A DNA stretch of 8,876 bases, taken from positions 1-8,876 of the forward strand of contig DMJN01000294.1 of the NCBI GenBank assembly GCA_003451715.1, given 5' to 3'. Positions 5,678 through 8,876 of the stretch are shown one piece after another; position 1 is the stretch's first letter, and every line of letters begins with the position of its first letter. Both the position numbers and the translations under genes were made by a program. This DNA comes from Gammaproteobacteria bacterium (GTDB taxonomy: Bacteria > Pseudomonadota > Gammaproteobacteria > Pseudomonadales > Pseudohongiellaceae). The notes under the pieces are model-generated. The model had not been told where the DNA came from and did no database searches. It was given only the letters and a program-made list of their open reading frames with translations.

Positions 5678-7981
5678 ATGAAAGAACATCTCGACAAAGT
5701 AAAAATTGCCGCCACCAAGGTGCTCACCAGGATGGTGCTAAAAGCCCTGGACGACGCGCGCCTGCAAATTGAAGCACAGACCATGCGATTCGTAGGTGCG
5801 AAGCTACCCCCGATCAAGGAGGAATCTCCCGGTATAGCCGAGCGCTTTATGCAGAATCTATACAATTACTTTGACGAACTCACCACTCTCACGGTCAAAG
5901 ATACCGAGATCGAACCGGAGGATTATGACAGTTTGTCTCTGGTGGACCAGGACTACCTCGAGGCTATGATTGCCATGGAAGGTATGGTCAGACAACTGCG
6001 CGAAGTCGAAGTAAAGGGTGCCAAGACTTTCCAGACACGACTGGAAACCATGTTCCCCAATATTCATATCGACGCCACCAATAATCCCCTCGATCCAGAG
6101 CAAGTCGGTGATTGTTTCAACGAATCCATTCGACCCCTGGGTCTGAAGGCTCATTATCTGTTGACCATCTACCGTGAATTTAACAAGTGTGTATTTCAGC
6201 ATTATGGGGAAGTTATAGAAGAAGCCAACGAGGTGCTGATTGAGCTTGACGTTTTACCAAACCTGGATATCACCGCACGGGAGAGAGAACTCCGCAAAGC
6301 CAAGCGTAAAGAAGTCAGAGCACAGCTGGAAGCCGAGTCAAAAATTAAGGAAGAACAAAAAGCGGCAGAGCTGGCGGGTCGAGGTAGCGGTATAACACCG
6401 GGCACAACAGCGGCCCCAGCAGCAACTCCAGCTCCGACACCGGCATCAGCATCGGCATCAGCATCGGCATCAGCACCAGCAGAACAGATCAACACCGAGA
6501 TGTTTTCGATGATGCAGACCCTGATCAACACCCTGGCCGACAAACAGGACAGTTCTCATGTTCTGCCGGTTAGCAGCAATGTGCCCGCTGGCGAGGTCGT
6601 TGCAGATCAGCAGGAACTGCAGCAGCAACAAGCCAAGTTGATGAACATGCTGACCGATGTGCAGTTCTCAATGATCGAGGGTGATTCTGATGATGACAGT
6701 GACGAGGCACCCAATATTGATGCCAGGTCAATTGGTCAATCGATTAATGAGAGCTTGCAGTCAGAAGCCAGCAGCGGCGAAATGGGGGCTTTGAATCCCC
6801 AATCTATAAATGTTATCAACCTGGTGACTCTGCTCTATGAGGCCATCTGGAATGATAATTCCTTACCTGTCGTAATGAAGGAACTGATGGGCCGCACCCA
6901 GATTTCCATCATGAAGGTGGCGTTAACCGACACCACGTTTTTCGACAATGAAAATCATGCCGGTCGTGCTCTCATCAATGAGCTTGCCCTGGCTGGCATA
7001 GCCTGGACAGGCAGTGACGATCCTGAGAACGATCCTGTCTATGCGAAAATAAAGCAACTGGTCGAACAAATCCTGAATGAAGCCGACATCAATAACGATT
7101 TCCTGCAGGGGCTGGTTAATGAATTGCGTGAATTTAAAGCTAAGCAGCTCGGAACTGACGCGTCCGTCGAGAGAAGAATCCTCGAATCTGCGGACTTCAG
7201 CCAGAATCTCGATGATATTCACGCCTACGTCTCACAGAAAATCAACGAACGGGTATTAAAGGGCTACCTGGACCCATCGATACGCAAATTGCTGGATACT
7301 CATCTACATGACTTTCTCGTGCAACTGGTCCTTAAGGAAGGACTTAATGGCACATCATGGAAGCTGATTATGAGTACCATAGATGTATTGATATGGACGG
7401 TCCAGGCGGATAAGCAAATTGGCGACCGGGAACGCTTCGAAAGAATTAATCCTCGCTTGCTCGACAATCTTGCCAAAGCACTGGAAATTGGTGGCACCTC
7501 CAAGACCAAGATCACCAAGATCATGCGCCAGCTAAAACAAATGCAGGAGTATAGTTTCCACAAGGCCCAGTTAGAAGCAACAGAATCACAGGCAGCAGCT
7601 ACCGGTGATCTTGCCACCAAATACTCTGACCAGCAACGCAAGGAACCTGCCCCACTGGCCAGGGACGATCCTCATTTACGCCAGGTCGACAAGCTGCCAG
7701 TCGGAACATGGTTGGAGTTCAGGGGAATCTCTGGAAAGCCGGTGCGCTGTACGCTGGCTTCAATAATAGACAGTATCGGCAAGTTATTCTTCGCCAATGA
7801 CCAGGGAGAGAAAGTTATTGAACTCACCCGCATGCGCCTGGCCAGAGAACTCAAAAATGGTTCGGTAAAAATAGTCAGTACAGGCTCCCTTGTGGACCGG
7901 GCCATGGAATCCGTCATCAGCAATCTGAAGGATTCTGCCGCCGAAGACGGTGACTCTACGCAAGATATCGCTACTGCCTGA
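5678..7981 (+). CDS. DUF1631 family protein
   Basis: A 767-residue cytosolic protein with no signal peptide or membrane segment. I recognise the DUF1631 family from the overall build and the C-terminal block. The N-terminal part (1-200) is helical. A charged, probably coiled-coil helix (about 198-232, rich in Arg/Lys/Glu) leads into a Pro/Ala/Ser linker (about 242-270). Next come a Gln-rich stretch (311-320) and an acidic patch (DSDDDSDE, 336-343). A long helical core runs from about 375 to 632. The C-terminal block at about 668-750 (LPVGTWLEFRGISGKPVRCTL, then LFFANDQGEKVIEL and VDRAMESV) looks like a PilZ-like beta barrel, but I do not see the canonical RxxxR plus D/NxSxxG c-di-GMP motif. 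Family members are often mislabelled as thymidine phosphorylase; nothing here supports that. The ATG has only a weak ribosome site. It may be a regulator or scaffold; its role is unknown. Confidence 0.88.
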   Translation: MKEHLDKVKIAATKVLTRMVLKALDDARLQIEAQTMRFVGAKLPPIKEESPGIAERFMQNLYNYFDELTTLTVKDTEIEPEDYDSLSLVDQDYLEAMIAMEGMVRQLREVEVKGAKTFQTRLETMFPNIHIDATNNPLDPEQVGDCFNESIRPLGLKAHYLLTIYREFNKCVFQHYGEVIEEANEVLIELDVLPNLDITARERELRKAKRKEVRAQLEAESKIKEEQKAAELAGRGSGITPGTTAAPAATPAPTPASASASASASAPAEQINTEMFSMMQTLINTLADKQDSSHVLPVSSNVPAGEVVADQQELQQQQAKLMNMLTDVQFSMIEGDSDDDSDEAPNIDARSIGQSINESLQSEASSGEMGALNPQSINVINLVTLLYEAIWNDNSLPVVMKELMGRTQISIMKVALTDTTFFDNENHAGRALINELALAGIAWTGSDDPENDPVYAKIKQLVEQILNEADINNDFLQGLVNELREFKAKQLGTDASVERRILESADFSQNLDDIHAYVSQKINERVLKGYLDPSIRKLLDTHLHDFLVQLVLKEGLNGTSWKLIMSTIDVLIWTVQADKQIGDRERFERINPRLLDNLAKALEIGGTSKTKITKIMRQLKQMQEYSFHKAQLEATESQAAATGDLATKYSDQQRKEPAPLARDDPHLRQVDKLPVGTWLEFRGISGKPVRCTLASIIDSIGKLFFANDQGEKVIELTRMRLARELKNGSVKIVSTGSLVDRAMESVISNLKDSAAEDGDSTQDIATA
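6443..6478 (+). repeat. In-frame hexanucleotide repeat coding (Ser-Ala)n
   Basis: Five consecutive GCATCA/GCATCG units, alternating, are followed by a degenerate GCACCA, giving 2.5 copies of a 12-bp unit. It encodes the Ala-Ser run in the linker of the DUF1631 protein (about residues 256-267). Because the unit is six bases, gain or loss of copies changes linker length without a frameshift. Confidence 0.85.
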
Positions 7982-8027
7982 ACAATCCTTCCGCCTGCCT
8001 GTTTTACCTCCCTCATCCGGGGAGCAT

Positions 8028-8059
8028 TGTTGTATGGAATAGCTATTCTTCTTACAACA
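8028..8059. terminator. Hairpin between convergent genes, possible bidirectional terminator
   Basis: TGTTGTA (8028-8034) pairs perfectly with TACAACA (8053-8059). Between them lies the 12-bp palindrome GAATAGCTATTC (8037-8048), separated by a small internal loop (2 versus 4 nt). It sits in the 130-bp gap between the DUF1631 stop (7981) and the MFS stop (8112), where a shared terminator is expected. There is no T-run on either side, so termination by this element alone is uncertain. A second, weaker stem, CTCCC/GGGAG (8008-8012 with 8020-8024), precedes it. Confidence 0.4.
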
Positions 8060-8111
8060 GCGCACACCGGATTATTGAGACTCCAGTTGTACCAGAACGT
8101 ATCGAATCCAA

Positions 8112-8876
8112 TCAGCTTCTGTGGGCAGTTTCTCCCCTCAGTATTTTTCCACCCAGCAGAAACAATACCAGGCCGACTACACCCGCTCCCGCCGCGATGG
8201 CATAGGGCATCCCATAGAGGTTATTGCTGGCGGTAAATGCAAATCCCAGTAGCGCCGGGCCGATGGCGGTACCCCAGGATGACATCAGGTTACTCACTGA
8301 AAAAATCTTCGCATATTCTCTTACACCAAACGCCTCTGCGATTAAGAGTGGTTGAAGCATCAATAAATTCCCAACCGTAATTCCGAAGAGTGCCAGCCCG
8401 AGACAGAGGGTAGTAATGCTGAATCCCGATGAGAGCAAACTGAGAGACGTGGCTTGCAACACCATCATGGCGATGGCGAAGATCCTGATGGACATGCGAT
8501 CCACCAGCCAGCCACCTACCAACCTTCCCACAATGCTTGCCACTGGCAGAATTGCCACCGCCACTGCAGTCTGTGCATCAGTTAATAGCTCCCGGGCGAG
8601 GCCATACTGGTGGGCGATTCCTCCTACCTGCGCCATCATAAGAAAAATATACGCAAAGCTTACACCCCAGAAGAATTTCCCATGCCTGGCCTCTTTAAAA
8701 GTCTTTCCATCTTCCATGATTGATCTTTTGACAGTGCCAGGTGTCCCGCTACTACTCTTCGAAACATTGGAATCGGTCGCTTGATTGATGGTTTCATCTG
8801 CAACGCCATCAACATTTAAACCCATAGATTGTGGATTTTCCCGCAACCAGATCCAGGCTACGGGGACTACCCCCAG
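8112..8876 (-). CDS. MFS transporter, C-terminal half (5' end beyond the window)
   Basis: The frame is open from the right edge to the TGA at 8112: 254 residues. The true start lies outside. A TTG at 8846 is in frame, but the upstream residues (LGVVPVAWIWL) are the end of membrane helix 6, so it is not the start. The segment RENPQSMGLNVDG is the typical post-helix-6 motif of the oxalate/formate and monocarboxylate type transporters. A Ser/Thr/Asp-rich cytosolic loop (about residues 25-62 of the visible part) follows. Six more helices come next: FFWGVSFAYIFLMMAQVGG, AVAVAILPVASIVGRLVGGW, IFAIAMMVLQATSLSLL, ITTLCLGLALFGITVGNLL, NLMSSWGTAIGPALLGFAF and PYAIAAGAGVVGLVLFLLGG. The motif-A copy GRLVGGWLVDR lies between helices 8 and 9. 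The substrate is probably a small carboxylate, by family only. It is convergent with the DUF1631 gene. Confidence 0.9.
   Translation of the reverse strand: MGVVPVAWIWLRENPQSMGLNVDGVADETINQATDSNVSKSSSGTPGTVKRSIMEDGKTFKEARHGKFFWGVSFAYIFLMMAQVGGIAHQYGLARELLTDAQTAVAVAILPVASIVGRLVGGWLVDRMSIRIFAIAMMVLQATSLSLLSSGFSITTLCLGLALFGITVGNLLMLQPLLIAEAFGVREYAKIFSVSNLMSSWGTAIGPALLGFAFTASNNLYGMPYAIAAGAGVVGLVLFLLGGKILRGETAHRS

Noticed and set aside
6443..6478. Tandem repeat as a CRISPR or regulatory array
   Set aside because: The units are 6 bp without spacers and keep the reading frame of the host gene.
6202..6543. 113-codon minus-strand frame with an Asp-Ala repeat
   Set aside because: It is the antisense shadow of the Ser-Ala repeat in the DUF1631 gene.
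8112..8846. MFS protein as a complete gene starting at TTG 8846
   Set aside because: The frame continues to the window edge with helix-6 residues, and six N-terminal helices would be missing.

Overview
The window looks like ordinary chromosomal DNA of a proteobacterium, most likely a free-living, probably marine gammaproteobacterium. This is inferred from moderate GC, gammaproteobacterial-type lipoprotein and Sec signals, a DUF1631 protein, a bacterial kynureninase and a Pkn-type kinase with a DWG motif; no rRNA or other marker gene is present to fix the taxon. I see no insertion sequence, phage gene, tRNA, rRNA or CRISPR array.

Layout. Positions 1-3527 hold three closely spaced minus-strand genes. 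In transcription order they are a secreted TPR-like protein with a TonB-C-like tail (3527-2157), a compact soluble Ser/Thr protein kinase (2124-1165) and an amidohydrolase-family-3 lipoprotein that runs off the left edge (1140-1). The gaps are 32 and 24 bp, so they probably form one operon. A 227-bp divergent region (3528-3754) separates them from plus-strand genes: a hotdog-fold acyl-CoA thioesterase (3755-4177), kynureninase KynU (4223-5458) and, after a 219-bp gap, a DUF1631 protein (5678-7981). The right end holds the C-terminal half of an MFS transporter on the minus strand (8876-8112), convergent with the DUF1631 gene, with a hairpin between them.

How the genes may work together. KynU cleaves kynurenine or 3-hydroxykynurenine to (hydroxy)anthranilate plus alanine. 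The thioesterase immediately upstream is probably co-transcribed and could act on an aryl- or acyl-CoA in that route, but this is inference. The kinase sits between a periplasmic repeat protein and a periplasm-facing lipoprotein enzyme. That suggests an envelope-related signalling or processing unit, yet the kinase has no membrane segment, so how it would sense anything in the envelope is unclear.

Overall judgement: the genes are mostly recognisable families in a normal arrangement. The least explained items are the TPR/TonB-C-like protein with its kinase neighbour, the thioesterase-kynU pairing and the DUF1631 protein. I found no clear evidence of a wholly new system.
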